Source: Peptoniphilaceae bacterium AM52-5BH (GTDB lineage Bacteria; Bacillota; Clostridia; Tissierellales; Peptoniphilaceae). Taken from it: a DNA stretch of 64,000 nucleotides. The notes beneath the pieces were generated by a model that had not been told where the DNA came from, ran no database searches, and worked only from the letters and a program-made list of their open reading frames with translations. The DNA lies in contig JAQEDR010000002.1 in assembly GCA_027669155.1 (NCBI GenBank), positions 61,001 to 125,000 of the forward strand. The letters are read 5' to 3'. Positions 7,633-16,876 of the stretch are shown piece by piece (position 1 is the first letter of the stretch; each line of letters starts with the position of its first letter). A program made the translations under genes and the position numbers.

Positions 7633-9528
7633 ATGGCTGATAACAAAGATTTAAATGAAATGCTACAAATTAAAAGAGACAAGCTGGAAGATCTTAAGAA
7701 AGAAGGAAAAGACCCTCACAAGATTGTAAACTTTAGGGGTAGAATTGCTTCAAGCCTTATCAAAGATAATTTTGAAAAATATGATGGCGAAAAAGTAAGA
7801 ATTGCTGGAAGAATTATGGCCAAACGTGGACATGGAAACATGAGCTTTATGGATATCCAAGATGCAGAAGGCCAAATTCAGATAGTAAACCGTAAAAATG
7901 TTATTGGCGATGAGTTCAAACAAGTTAAAAAATACGATATAGGCGATATTGTAGGTATAGAAGGAAAAGTATTTAAGACAAATCAAGGAGAAATCTCAAT
8001 CGAGACTGAAACTCCACTACTAATGACTAAATCCCTTCAAATGCTTCCTGAAAAATGGCACGGACTAAAGGACCCTGACCTAAGATATAGACAAAGATAC
8101 CTAGACCTTATTGTAAATCCAGAAGTAAAAAGTGTATTCGTTCAAAGAAGCCAAATCATATCAGAAATTAGAAGATTCCTAGACGGTCAAGGCTTCCTAG
8201 AAGTTGAAACTCCAATCCTAAACACAATAGCAGGAGGAGCTACAGCTCGTCCTTTCACAACTCACCACAATTCACTAAGCATAGGCATGTATCTAAGAAT
8301 TGCATCAGAACTTTACCTAAAAAGACTAATCGTAGGTGGATTTGACAGAGTTTATGAAATCGGAAGAATGTTCAGAAATGAAGGAATGGATGCAACTCAC
8401 AACCCTGAATTTACAACAATGGAACTCTACCAAGCCTATGGAGATTTCGAAGATATGATGCAAATCACAGAAAATATGGTAGAACATGTTGCAAACAAAG
8501 TAAAGGGAACAACAGTTGTAGAATTCGATGGTCACGAGATTGAACTAAAGGCTCCTTGGAAGAGAATCTCAATGATAGATGCAGTTAAAGAGCACTCTGG
8601 TGTAGACTTTGATGAAATCAAAACTGATGAAGAAGCAATCGCTATTGCTAAAGAAAAGGGAGTAGAAGTAAAGGAAACAAGAGGAGAAATTATAGCAGAA
8701 TTCTTCGATGAATTCGTTGAAGATAAACTAATCCAACCAACATTTATCGTTGACTATCCAGTGGAAATTTCACCACTAGCTAAAAGAAAGAACGATGATC
8801 CTTCCCTAACATATAGGTTCGAAGCCTTCATCAACGGTGCAGAAATAGCTAACGCCTTCTCAGAGCTAAATGATGCCCTAGATCAGAAGCAAAGATTCCT
8901 AGATCAAGTAGCTAAGAGAGAAGCAGGGGATGACGAAGCTCAAATGATGGACTACGACTTCGTAAATGCCCTAGAAATAGGAATGCCTCCTACAGGCGGA
9001 CTTGGAATAGGAATAGATAGACTGATCATGATTCTAACAGGCCAACACTCCATAAGAGACGTATTGCTATTCCCAACAATGAAGCCAATAGGACTTGAAA
9101 AGGAAGAAAGCGATAAGCAAAAGATTGATTCAATTGACGAAGAAGATGTAGAAATTGACTTTTCTAAAGTACAAATCGAAGATATCTACGAAGATGTTGA
9201 CTTTGATACCTTCAGCAAATCAGACTTCAGGGCAGTTAAAGTTAAAGATTGTGTAGAAGTACCAAAGAGCAAGAAGCTTTTACAATTCACCCTAGATGAT
9301 GGAACTGGTGAGGATAGAACAATCCTATCAGGAATTAAGGCTTACTATAATCCAGAAGATCTAGTAGGAAGAACCCTACTTGCTATAGTAAACCTACCTG
9401 CAAGAAAGATGATGGGAGTAGAAAGCCAAGGAATGCTACTATCAGCAATCCACGAAGAAGAAGGCGAAGAGAAACTAAACCTAATCATCCTATCAAACAG
9501 AATTCCTGCTGGAGCAAAATTATACTAA
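7633..9528 (+). CDS. lysS: Lysyl-tRNA synthetase (class II) with a C-terminal EMAP/Trbp111-type tRNA-binding domain
   Basis: It charges tRNA-Lys. Residues about 1-150 form the OB-fold anticodon-binding domain, and 155-500 the class II core. Motif 2 is in [16 protein letters not shown] and motif 3 is [14 protein letters not shown]. Ordinary bacterial LysRS stops near residue 500. Here a further 110 residues (about 520-631, [14 protein letters not shown] to [10 protein letters not shown]) match the tRNA-binding domain found at the C-terminus of MetRS and in CsaA/Trbp111. An acidic linker joins the two parts. No frameshift is needed, so it is a true fusion. It is the last gene of the coaX-dusB-greA-lysS run. 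No T-box leader was seen. Confidence 0.95.
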   Translation: MADNKDLNEMLQIKRDKLEDLKKEGKDPHKIVNFRGRIASSLIKDNFEKYDGEKVRIAGRIMAKRGHGNMSFMDIQDAEGQIQIVNRKNVIGDEFKQVKKYDIGDIVGIEGKVFKTNQGEISIETETPLLMTKSLQMLPEKWHGLKDPDLRYRQRYLDLIVNPEVKSVFVQRSQIISEIRRFLDGQGFLEVETPILNTIAGGATARPFTTHHNSLSIGMYLRIASELYLKRLIVGGFDRVYEIGRMFRNEGMDATHNPEFTTMELYQAYGDFEDMMQITENMVEHVANKVKGTTVVEFDGHEIELKAPWKRISMIDAVKEHSGVDFDEIKTDEEAIAIAKEKGVEVKETRGEIIAEFFDEFVEDKLIQPTFIVDYPVEISPLAKRKNDDPSLTYRFEAFINGAEIANAFSELNDALDQKQRFLDQVAKREAGDDEAQMMDYDFVNALEIGMPPTGGLGIGIDRLIMILTGQHSIRDVLLFPTMKPIGLEKEESDKQKIDSIDEEDVEIDFSKVQIEDIYEDVDFDTFSKSDFRAVKVKDCVEVPKSKKLLQFTLDDGTGEDRTILSGIKAYYNPEDLVGRTLLAIVNLPARKMMGVESQGMLLSAIHEEEGEEKLNLIILSNRIPAGAKLY

Positions 9529-9558
9529 ATATTTAAGACTAAGACGATGAAAATAAAC

Positions 9559-9680
9559 TGACCCCCAAAAGTTAGACCTAAAAGCTAACTTAGGGAGGTC
9601 AGTATTTTTATGGAAAATATAGGTAAGTATTGAAATAAAAATGTAAAAGCATATCTATAAGGGAATATAAGCTAGATTAT
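9559..9680 (+). mobile_element. Relic of the left end of an IS3-family element
   Basis: TGACCCCCAAAAGTTAGAC is a typical IS3/IS150-group terminal repeat. It is followed by AGGGAGG and an ATG at 9610. The reading frame after it breaks at once (MENIGKY-stop) but resembles a decayed OrfA start (KAYL, GNIS). No transposase body or right end follows. Confidence 0.55.
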
Positions 9681-9998
9681 TACTTTTGGAACTTTATATT
9701 TTATATAGTTCTAAATTCTAAATTTTTGTAATATGAATTAGATACGTTAAGCAAGTTTAAGGCTACTACATATATTTAGCTTTAGAAAGGGCTCCTTCTT
9801 CATTACCGATATGGATAGGAGTTTTAATCCATGAAGCTGATTTTGTATATAAGATATCGATTCCACCATGGACATAATTTTAGTCTTCGTCAATAAGTTT
9901 TTTCCGATATCCTTGGTAATTATAAAATTATTGTAAGCTTACCATTTATATATTATTATTAAAGTTTTGGATTGTATAAAATATTTAGTATATATTAA
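9681..9998. other. Gene-free stretch with possible minus-strand relic
   Basis: There is no intact frame. On the minus strand, between about 9900 and 9770, short open pieces (for example SASWIKTPIHIGNEEGALSK) look like a decayed gene that I cannot identify. Otherwise the stretch is AT-rich filler. Confidence 0.3.
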
Positions 9999-10904
9999 TT
10001 AATCTTCAAAGTAAATCCATGATATGGCAGAAGGAATCACCTTAAAATTCAGCTTATTTGTAGTAAATATTTCTCCATCTATATTAGCAAGAAAGTCTGT
10101 GTCGGATGAAATTTCTCCGCTACTTATTTTATACTCATTGAGCTGAGGGCTAGTCTTGTGCTTACCTTTTTTATATTTTAGAATCATAAAAGGAAGCTTA
10201 TAGAAGGGGATTTTCTCTGCTGTGATTAAGTTTATTAATCCATCACAAAGGCTAGCTTCTGGAGCTGGGTTAAAGCCTGATCCGTAGAAGGCTCCGTTAC
10301 AGATTGCACTTATCAGAAAGTCACCTTCGATTTCCTTATTTTCTCCATTTTCCATAAACATTTTAATTTTGAGATTCTCATATTGGATATTTTTAAGTGA
10401 AGATATAACTGCTTTTATATAGGCCTTTTTTCCAAGTTTTGGATTTTTTTCTAGAAATCTGTACGCTTCTTTTAAGACTTGAGTATCAAATCCAAGACTT
10501 GTTACATTTATACAAAGCTTTTCATTAATTTGGATTAAATCTATAGGTCTTGTGTAGAATGAAAAAACTTTTTCTAGATTAAAGTTTCTATAGTCAAAGT
10601 TTTTGGCAAAATCGTTGCCGGTTCCAGTTGGAATTAGTCCTATAGAAATATACTTCCCATAAGATGCATTCACAAGCTCGTTAAGAGACCCATCTCCGCC
10701 GCAGATTATAGCATATTTTTCGCAAATTTCCTCTTTGGCAAAGTCTTCTATAATCTTATCGATATGACCCTTGTATTTTGTTTCTATTACTTCTATTTCG
10801 ATATCTCTAGGAGCTTTTTTCTCTAAAGCTAAGAGATCTTCAATCTTAACATCAAACTCTGTTTTACCAGCTTTTGAGCTGATTATAAATAATATTTTCT
10901 TCAT
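9999..10904 (-). CDS. Diacylglycerol/lipid kinase family protein (YegS/DagK type)
   Basis: An ATP-dependent lipid kinase. The catalytic-domain signatures GGDGSLNE (residues 69-76) and PTGTGNDFA (92-100) are intact, and the C-terminal sandwich holds DGLINLITAEKIPFYKLP. 301 residues is typical. In Gram-positives DgkB of this family recycles diacylglycerol from lipoteichoic acid synthesis; that exact role is inference. A near-perfect AGGAGGTGAT precedes the ATG. The gene is divergent from the CapA-like lipoprotein. Confidence 0.88.
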   Translation of the reverse strand: MKKILFIISSKAGKTEFDVKIEDLLALEKKAPRDIEIEVIETKYKGHIDKIIEDFAKEEICEKYAIICGGDGSLNELVNASYGKYISIGLIPTGTGNDFAKNFDYRNFNLEKVFSFYTRPIDLIQINEKLCINVTSLGFDTQVLKEAYRFLEKNPKLGKKAYIKAVISSLKNIQYENLKIKMFMENGENKEIEGDFLISAICNGAFYGSGFNPAPEASLCDGLINLITAEKIPFYKLPFMILKYKKGKHKTSPQLNEYKISSGEISSDTDFLANIDGEIFTTNKLNFKVIPSAISWIYFED

Positions 10905-10919
10905 AATATCACCTCCTAT

Positions 10920-10925
10920 ATTATA
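10920..10925 (-). promoter_or_regulatory. -10 box of the lipid kinase gene
   Basis: A minus-strand TATAAT lies 15 bases before the ATG, just upstream of AGGAGGTGAT. The -35 is poor. Confidence 0.45.
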
Positions 10926-11027
10926 CTGAAAACATTTATCATTTAAAGATAAATAAAGGTCGATAGCTAGTATTTATAGATGAAATTTATTACAAAAGAG
11001 TTAAAGTAATAGGTAGGGAGTGATTTA

Positions 11028-12458
11028 ATGAGAAAGAAAATATTTAATCTTATAACGAGTTTATTACTTATAACAAGTTTGACAGCTTGTGGAGTTAATT
11101 CAAATAATAATGTAGAAGTAAGTGCAAAAAGTACAGGAGATCTTATAGATAATCTGGATCAGAGCAGTACAGAAATTGCAAGTACTGATTCTACTGAGGG
11201 AGAAAAGCCAAAAGAAAAAACTAGTGACAGAGAAAAGGCTAAGGCCAATTGGGAGATGAGTCTAGCCAAAGAAAAGGAAAATGATAGCAAGAGGGAGAAA
11301 GAAAGGGAAAAAGACCTAGAATCCTTTAAGGAAGAATCTGAAGCTAAAAAGCCTAAGAAGGAAAATAAAAATGCTCGAAAGGATAAAGACGAAACAGAGG
11401 ATAAGGACGAAGATTATGCTAAAGTTAAGCTAAAGTTTTTTGGAGATACTATGGCTCATCTTGGTCAAATCCAATATGCCTACTCCTATGGAGGAGGAGA
11501 CTATGATTTCTCTAACCAATTTGCTTATATTTCAGATTTCGTCAAAGATAGTGATTTATCTATAACAAATTATGAAACGACAACTAATCCTAATAGAGAA
11601 TATGCTGGCTTTCCTGCCTTCAACGCTCCACCAGCTTATCTCAAAAACATAAAGGATGCGGGTTTTGATGTTGTAACCACTGCCAATAACCATTCCTTAG
11701 ATACTGACGAAGAAGGAGTACAGACAACAATCGATGCTGCCAAGGAAGCAGGACTTGACTATGTAGGAAGTAAGGAAAAAGAAAGTGATAAGATTCTTTA
11801 TAAAGAAATAAATGGGATGAAGATTGCAATTCTCGCCTATACTTATGGAGCCAATGGTAAGGAAGACCTCCTTAACTTAAGAGAAGAAGTAGATTCTCTA
11901 AACTACCTACATGAAGAAAATATCAAATCTGATATAGAAAAGGCCAAGGCAAATGGGGCGGACTTTATCATAGTTTATCCTCATTGGGAGATAGAATACG
12001 AATCTTATCCTCAAGAAACTACGGTAGAGCTTGCTCACAAGATGATCGATTGGGGAGCAGACCTTGTCATAGGCAACCACCCACACGTAGTTCAACCTGT
12101 TGAGGTCTATAAGAATGAAGATGGCAAGGAAGGGCTTATAGCTTATGCCCTAGGTAATTTTATATCCAAGCAATCTCTTGAAGTAAGTGGGGATATCAGG
12201 TGTGAACAAGCCCTTAGCATTGAGCTAAGCCTCAATAAGAACGAAAAGACTGGCAACAAAAAAATAAGCGACATAAAACTTCACCCACTTTGGGTAGGAA
12301 CAAACTTCGATGAGTACGGAGCAAGCACCAAGACCTATCTATGCGAAGATTTCCTAGAAGGTGGAGACAAGTATGACTTGGTAGATGATAATCAAAGAGC
12401 AAGAATACAGCAAGCCTACGACATGACAATGGAGACGGCGAAAACTGAGGTAAACTAA
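11028..12458 (+). CDS. CapA-family (poly-gamma-glutamate synthesis type) lipoprotein
   Basis: A 476-residue surface lipoprotein. The N-terminal signal ends in the lipobox LTAC with lipidated Cys21. A long, highly charged Lys/Glu linker (about 60-130) spans the wall. A CapA/PgsA metallophosphatase-like domain follows from about residue 133, with FFGDTMAH, TTANNHSLD and GNHPHVVQP as metal-site motifs. Members take part in capsule or poly-gamma-glutamate handling, but no capBC genes are nearby, so a capsule role is not supported. The stop overlaps the PAP2 phosphatase start. Confidence 0.88.
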   Translation: MRKKIFNLITSLLLITSLTACGVNSNNNVEVSAKSTGDLIDNLDQSSTEIASTDSTEGEKPKEKTSDREKAKANWEMSLAKEKENDSKREKEREKDLESFKEESEAKKPKKENKNARKDKDETEDKDEDYAKVKLKFFGDTMAHLGQIQYAYSYGGGDYDFSNQFAYISDFVKDSDLSITNYETTTNPNREYAGFPAFNAPPAYLKNIKDAGFDVVTTANNHSLDTDEEGVQTTIDAAKEAGLDYVGSKEKESDKILYKEINGMKIAILAYTYGANGKEDLLNLREEVDSLNYLHEENIKSDIEKAKANGADFIIVYPHWEIEYESYPQETTVELAHKMIDWGADLVIGNHPHVVQPVEVYKNEDGKEGLIAYALGNFISKQSLEVSGDIRCEQALSIELSLNKNEKTGNKKISDIKLHPLWVGTNFDEYGASTKTYLCEDFLEGGDKYDLVDDNQRARIQQAYDMTMETAKTEVN

Positions 12459-13012
12459 TGGGAACATATGAAATAGGAATCTTAAATGCTATACAAAACA
12501 TAAGAAGTGAAAGCTTGGACAATTTATTCTTAACCATCACTTCTCTAGGCAATATGTCAATAATATGGTTTAGTATGATTCTAATATTTATGACAACAAA
12601 AAGATATAGGAGGATTGGAGAAATCATCTTAATATCATTTTTCCTAAATCTAATCATTGTAAATATAATCCTTAAAATTTCAGTTGGAAGAGTAAGGCCC
12701 TACGAAGCGGTTGGATTTACAGATTTATTAATTAATAACCTATCAGATAATTCCTTCCCTTCAGGTCACACTTCCTATGCGGCCTCCTTTGCAACGATTA
12801 TCATTCTTCTTGCAAAATCAAAGCCACTAAAGTACTACGTAGGAATAATGGCCATCCTAATAGCCTTCTCAAGGCTCTATCTCTACGTCCACTATCCAAC
12901 AGATGTCCTAGCAGGAGCTATAATAGGAATAATTATAGGAATAGGGTCAATCAAAATTTATCAAAGCTCTAAGTATCTGGAGCTTAAGGAGAAAATTAAT
13001 TTACAAAGATAG
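12458..13012 (+). CDS. PAP2-family membrane phosphatase
   Basis: A 184-residue protein with about five to six membrane segments. It has the three PAP2 catalytic motifs: K73-xxxx-GRVRP (to 81), PSGH (101-104) and SR(138-139)xxxxxH. Family members dephosphorylate undecaprenyl pyrophosphate, phosphatidic acid or phosphatidylglycerophosphate; the substrate cannot be read here. It is coupled to the CapA-like gene by a TAATG overlap, which suggests a shared envelope role. Confidence 0.88.
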   Translation: MGTYEIGILNAIQNIRSESLDNLFLTITSLGNMSIIWFSMILIFMTTKRYRRIGEIILISFFLNLIIVNIILKISVGRVRPYEAVGFTDLLINNLSDNSFPSGHTSYAASFATIIILLAKSKPLKYYVGIMAILIAFSRLYLYVHYPTDVLAGAIIGIIIGIGSIKIYQSSKYLELKEKINLQR

Positions 13013-13028
13013 TAATGGGTGGTATAAT
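13001..13028 (+). promoter_or_regulatory. Promoter of tRNA-Leu
   Basis: TTACAA (13001-13006), a 16-base spacer, and TATAAT (13023-13028) with an extended TGG just before it. Confidence 0.75.
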
Positions 13029-13042
13029 ATATAAGTACTTAA

Positions 13043-13129
13043 GCCGGTGTGTTGGAATTGGCAGACGAGACAGACTCAAACTCTGTTGTCCACCAGGGCG
13101 TGTGGGTTCGAGTCCCACCACCGGCACCA
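13043..13129 (+). tRNA. tRNA-Leu (anticodon CAA)
   Basis: An 87-base class II tRNA with encoded CCA. The acceptor GCCGGTG pairs with CACCGGC, discriminator A. The anticodon stem ACAGA/TCTGT encloses the loop CTCAAAC, giving CAA, which reads UUG. A long variable arm and the TTCGAGT T-loop are present. Confidence 0.95.
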
Positions 13130-13148
13130 TTACTTTTTATTTAATGTA

Positions 13149-13210
13149 GATATTGGAACTCTTGTTGAGTGATTATTAAATTTCACCTAGGAGTTAGCAA
13201 TATCTTTTTT
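13149..13210 (+). terminator. Terminator downstream of tRNA-Leu
   Basis: The outer stem GATATTG / CAATATC (13149-13155 with 13198-13204) and the inner AACTC / GAGTT pair are followed by six Ts. Confidence 0.65.
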
Positions 13211-13260
13211 ATTGGAATTTTTAAGATCTTTGTAGATAAATTCATTGAGTCCCTTACTTT

Positions 13261-13594
13261 AATAAAATGTTAAAATTACATTTTATGACAATGAGGTTTT
13301 AAAAGGCTATGTAGAAACCTATACTCCTAGTCATGATTCTTATGATAATGAAGAAGAAATTTCGATATTGACTATAGAGAAAAAGCTACCGTTAATGGAA
13401 TAAATGAAAGTGAAATAAAAAAATATAAATATTGGATTAAGCACACTAGCAATTTTTAGATGTGCTTTTTAATTATAGGAAAGATTACGAAGACAGAGGG
13501 AATAAAAGAAATAGGTTTGAATGATGAGCAAATAGCACAAGTTTTCCAGTTAAGAGGTCAAGATGTAAAAAATTATAATGATTTTACTAGTTGA
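13261..13594 (+). pseudogene. Frameshifted remnant of an unidentified gene
   Basis: There are two or three broken pieces. One frame reads FYDNEVLKGYVETYTP on from about 13276; after a shift near 13360 another reads DYREKATVNGINESEIKKY to a stop at 13459. A third piece (13481-13594) reads KTEGIKEIGLNDEQIAQVFQ to a stop. The amino-acid composition looks like real coding sequence. I do not recognise the family. Confidence 0.45.
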
Positions 13595-13639
13595 GATTAC
13601 TAATATGTATTTGAAATAGAATTAGGGATCTAGATTCCT

Positions 13640-13684
13640 AAAAAGGGGCTTTTGCAGATAATATTAACTGTCCGCCAACCCCTT
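13640..13684 (-). terminator. Terminator of the ABC transporter operon
   Basis: On the minus strand AAGGGG and CCCCTTTTT enclose an inner CAG/CTG hairpin, directly downstream of the last permease gene. Confidence 0.65.
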
Positions 13685-13688
13685 GTAC

Positions 13689-14393
13689 TTATTTGTATTC
13701 AAATTTTAAAAATCTATTTGAAAGATATAAAAATAATCCTATTTCTATCATAGCAAATATAAACAGTGTTAGAAAATCGTGTGGATTTATAAATCTAAAG
13801 TTGTTAGATTCAATTGCTAAAAAGCTTAATCCTATTATTTTAAGTGACTTATAAGCTGTTCCAAAAGCTATCATAGTAAAGATACTAGATAAGAAGACTA
13901 TTATCCCAAAAGATTTTATCCTTATAGCTAAGGCTCCAAATATAACAATAATGGGTAGGGCTAATAGTATACTCATAGCTATATAATAAAAATATATAGA
14001 AAAATTAATTGTGGCAAATCCTCCTATAAATTTCCCAGCTAGATAGAAAAGAGCTAGGAAATATATTTGACACAGGCTAATTATAATAAAAGCCAGGATT
14101 ATTTTGCTTATTATAAAGGATATATTTTTCTTTGGGCTTAGTCTTATAAACTTAAGGCCAGCCTTATGCTCTACTGACCACAAACTTGCTATTATAATTG
14201 CAATTAGTGGCATATAGAAAAAAGTAAAGTAAAACAGACTAACTTGAGTCCGCAAACTTTGCCATTCATTTGTCAAGATCATTCTGTTTCCCATATAGTT
14301 TATTAGACCAAATGCATTTGCCAGTAAGGGGATTATTAAGCTTACTAGTAAAATATTGATAAACTTTATTTTCTTCAATTCTAATTTTAACAT
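13689..14393 (-). CDS. ABC transporter permease, peptide-antibiotic immunity type (distal)
   Basis: A 234-residue ABC-2 type membrane protein with about six helices and no catalytic motif. Together with the permease before it and the BcrA-like ATPase it forms a three-gene exporter like LanFEG or BcrAB. Such exporters remove bacteriocins, lantibiotics or bacitracin from the membrane. It is the last gene of the operon, 8 bases after the preceding permease. Confidence 0.8.
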   Translation of the reverse strand: MLKLELKKIKFINILLVSLIIPLLANAFGLINYMGNRMILTNEWQSLRTQVSLFYFTFFYMPLIAIIIASLWSVEHKAGLKFIRLSPKKNISFIISKIILAFIIISLCQIYFLALFYLAGKFIGGFATINFSIYFYYIAMSILLALPIIVIFGALAIRIKSFGIIVFLSSIFTMIAFGTAYKSLKIIGLSFLAIESNNFRFINPHDFLTLFIFAMIEIGLFLYLSNRFLKFEYK

Positions 14394-14401
14394 TTTTCCT
14401 C

Positions 14402-15154
14402 CTAATCTTTGTATAAGTTGTAAGTTTTCATTGATTTTAAATAAACAAGGCTTAGAATCAGTAGGGTAAAAGCAATAATCAGGGTATAGGGATTGATAGG
14501 ATTTAATATTTGAATAAACCTTCCTCCCTCATTAACATAAGAAATATTTAATAGACTTGCCATCCATGCAAAAGGATTGATATAAGCCAAGATTTGTGAA
14601 GTCAGCATGGTTATTACGCCAGTAAGTCCTCCTACTATAGCAATAAAGGATAGGGCGTAAACTTTCTTTACCTTCATTTCTACTATCATAAAGATTGCAA
14701 GAAAAAATAAGTTGATTACTATAACTGATAGGTTAAATACTAAAAATCTTATCAAAACTTCCTTACTAAGACTGAAGTTAACGCCTTTTCTTGCAGCTAA
14801 AATAAAAACAAAAGCTTCTATTAGCTGTAAGAAGACTAGTTTTATAGATAAATTTTTAAACTTATTGATAAGAATTGAATTTACCTTTCCTCCAAGCATG
14901 ATTTGCATCTGCCACATTTTGTTTTTCTCTTCAATCTCAATTACTTTTTTCACAAGTGATGATACTAGTATAGGGTTCATCAGCAGCGATATAAATAGAT
15001 AGGTATCCAGTATATAGGAAAGTGGATACTTACTTTCGATGAAGGACTTGGTATTACTAAAGCCTACTACCATTAGCGTTTGGATTAAAAAAACTATTAA
15101 TATTAGTAAGTTTATTTTAAGTCTCTTGTATTTTTTTCTTTCTAAGTTTTTCAT
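14402..15154 (-). CDS. ABC transporter permease, peptide-antibiotic immunity type (proximal)
   Basis: A 250-residue, six-helix ABC-2 type protein. A cytoplasmic KKVIEIEEKNKMWQMQIMLGG stretch between helices 2 and 3 is typical of LanE/LanG and BcrB-like permeases. It starts one base after the ATPase stop region, so all three genes are one transcript. The substrate is unknown. Confidence 0.8.
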   Translation of the reverse strand: MKNLERKKYKRLKINLLILIVFLIQTLMVVGFSNTKSFIESKYPLSYILDTYLFISLLMNPILVSSLVKKVIEIEEKNKMWQMQIMLGGKVNSILINKFKNLSIKLVFLQLIEAFVFILAARKGVNFSLSKEVLIRFLVFNLSVIVINLFFLAIFMIVEMKVKKVYALSFIAIVGGLTGVITMLTSQILAYINPFAWMASLLNISYVNEGGRFIQILNPINPYTLIIAFTLLILSLVYLKSMKTYNLYKD

Positions 15155-15155
15155 A

Positions 15156-16049
15156 CTAGGACCTGCTTTCTTCGATGAATAGTTTTTCGAGACTTTCTCT
15201 TTCTTCCTCTATTCTGTATATATCAACCTCGCCATGAAGGAAGTTTACAATACTTGCAATCTCTTGATTTGATTTTTTGCCAAGAATTATCTTATTTTCC
15301 TGAATGTTTGATTGGTCAAGATTTAAAAGTTCTAGGGCCTTATTGTTGTCTGATGTGCGTAAGGATATAAAAGGTGGATGAAGTCTTCTATATTCATCCA
15401 AGCTTCCATTGTAGACTAAGTTTCCCTCTCTAAGTATTCCTATGTGGGTAGAGATTTTTTCTATTTCATCTAGGATATGGGAAGATATTAAAATACTTGT
15501 AGTAGTATTTTTTACTATATTTTTAAATAGATTTCTCATCTCCTCAATTCCTTGTGGATCTAAGCCGTTTATTGGTTCATCTAATATTAAAAGCTTGGGA
15601 TTTCCAATAAGAGCCATGGCTATACCAAGTCTTTGCTTCATGCCCAAGGAATATTCTCTAGCTTTTTTATCACCAACATTATTAAGACCGACCATGTCCA
15701 AGGTTTTTCTAATCTCTTCCTTATTCACACCCTTTAGTTGACATACTATCTCTAGATTTTCGTAGCCTGATAGGTGGTCATAAAAGGAAGGACTTTCGAT
15801 TAGAGCACCAAAATTTTTGTTAAAAGTCTTTTGATTTTTGGAGTTTATTTCCTTGCCAAAAATTTTGATTCTTCCTTCGTCTTTTTTAACTAGACCTAGG
15901 ATAAGTTTCATCAGGGTTGATTTACCAGCTCCGTTTTTTCCTATTAGACCATATATAGTTTTCTCTTCAATATATAAAGACTTAATATCTAATACGGTCT
16001 TGTTGTTGTATGATTTTTTTAAGTTATTTACTTCAAGTATTTTGTTCAT
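15156..16049 (-). CDS. ABC transporter ATPase, BcrA/LanF type
   Basis: A 297-residue ATPase. Walker A is GKNGAGKST (residues 37-45) and the Q-loop region has IESPSFYDHLSGYENL. The signature EYSLGMKQRLGIAMAL and Walker B LLILDEPINGLDP are complete. The C-terminal extension after residue 215 is usual for bacitracin/lantibiotic exporters. A GGAGGAATCATT site precedes the ATG. It is divergent from a response regulator/sensor kinase pair that probably controls it. Confidence 0.9.
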   Translation of the reverse strand: MNKILEVNNLKKSYNNKTVLDIKSLYIEEKTIYGLIGKNGAGKSTLMKLILGLVKKDEGRIKIFGKEINSKNQKTFNKNFGALIESPSFYDHLSGYENLEIVCQLKGVNKEEIRKTLDMVGLNNVGDKKAREYSLGMKQRLGIAMALIGNPKLLILDEPINGLDPQGIEEMRNLFKNIVKNTTTSILISSHILDEIEKISTHIGILREGNLVYNGSLDEYRRLHPPFISLRTSDNNKALELLNLDQSNIQENKIILGKKSNQEIASIVNFLHGEVDIYRIEEERESLEKLFIEESRS

Positions 16050-16178
16050 AATGATTCCTCCTAAAAATAGAATAGCAAATCTAGATTAAAATAATATTCA
16101 AGTAATATCACTTTTACATCACAAAAACGAAGAAATTAAAATACTGATGTATAATGAGGCTAATGAGGGGGGAATGAA

Positions 16179-16874
16179 ATGAATTTTAGAAGCGATTTTT
16201 CTATCTTGCTAGTAGATGATGAACAAAGTTTATTAGATAATTTATATAATTTTTTACAAGATAAGGGTTTTAAAAGTATCTATACTGCCAAAAATCTGAA
16301 GGAGTCAAGATTTAAAATAAAAACTTATGATATTGATCTAATCGTCTTAGATTTAATGCTAGAAGATGGGAGTGGTTTTGATTTACTAAGGAAAATTCGA
16401 CAGACTTCTGATATGGCGGTTATTATTCTATCTGCTCTTGATGGGATAGACGATAGGAGGGAAGGCTTTGCAAACAAGGCGGATGATTACTTAGTTAAGC
16501 CTTTCTTTCCGGATGAACTTCTCTGGAGAATTGATGCGGTTTTAAGGAGGAGTAAAAAAGCTAAAAGTGAAGATAAAATAGATTTAGGGACTGTAATTTT
16601 TGATAAAGCTAAGGGATTACTTGAAAAAAACGGCGAAGAAATATCCTTAACTGCTACCCAATTTAAAATTTTGGCTTACTTAGCCGATAATATAAATATG
16701 ATAGTTTCAATTGATCGTATCCTAGATACTGTTTGGGAGGACTCTTACGGCTATGAAAATACCTTGATAACTCATATCTACAGGTTGCGTGAGAAGTTAG
16801 AGAAAAACCCAAGAGAGCCAAAGATTCTTATAACTATAAAGGGACTTGGTTACAAGCTTGTAAAAGAGAAGTAG
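16179..16874 (+). CDS. OmpR-family response regulator
   Basis: A 231-residue regulator. The receiver domain has acidic pocket D13-D14, phospho-acceptor D58 in IVLDLMLEDGSG and a conserved KPF lysine. The winged-helix DNA-binding domain (about 135-231) ends in TIKGLGYKLVKE. It lies divergent from the ABC exporter, an arrangement known from BceRS/LanRK-like systems, so autoregulation and control of the exporter are likely. A strong GAGGGGGGAATGAA site and a TATAAT (16150-16155) precede it. Confidence 0.9.
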   Translation: MNFRSDFSILLVDDEQSLLDNLYNFLQDKGFKSIYTAKNLKESRFKIKTYDIDLIVLDLMLEDGSGFDLLRKIRQTSDMAVIILSALDGIDDRREGFANKADDYLVKPFFPDELLWRIDAVLRRSKKAKSEDKIDLGTVIFDKAKGLLEKNGEEISLTATQFKILAYLADNINMIVSIDRILDTVWEDSYGYENTLITHIYRLREKLEKNPREPKILITIKGLGYKLVKEK

Positions 16875-16876
16875 AA

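Noticed and set aside
7600-7633. T-box or lysine riboswitch before lysS
   Set aside because: Only 10 bases separate greA and lysS; there is no room for a leader RNA.
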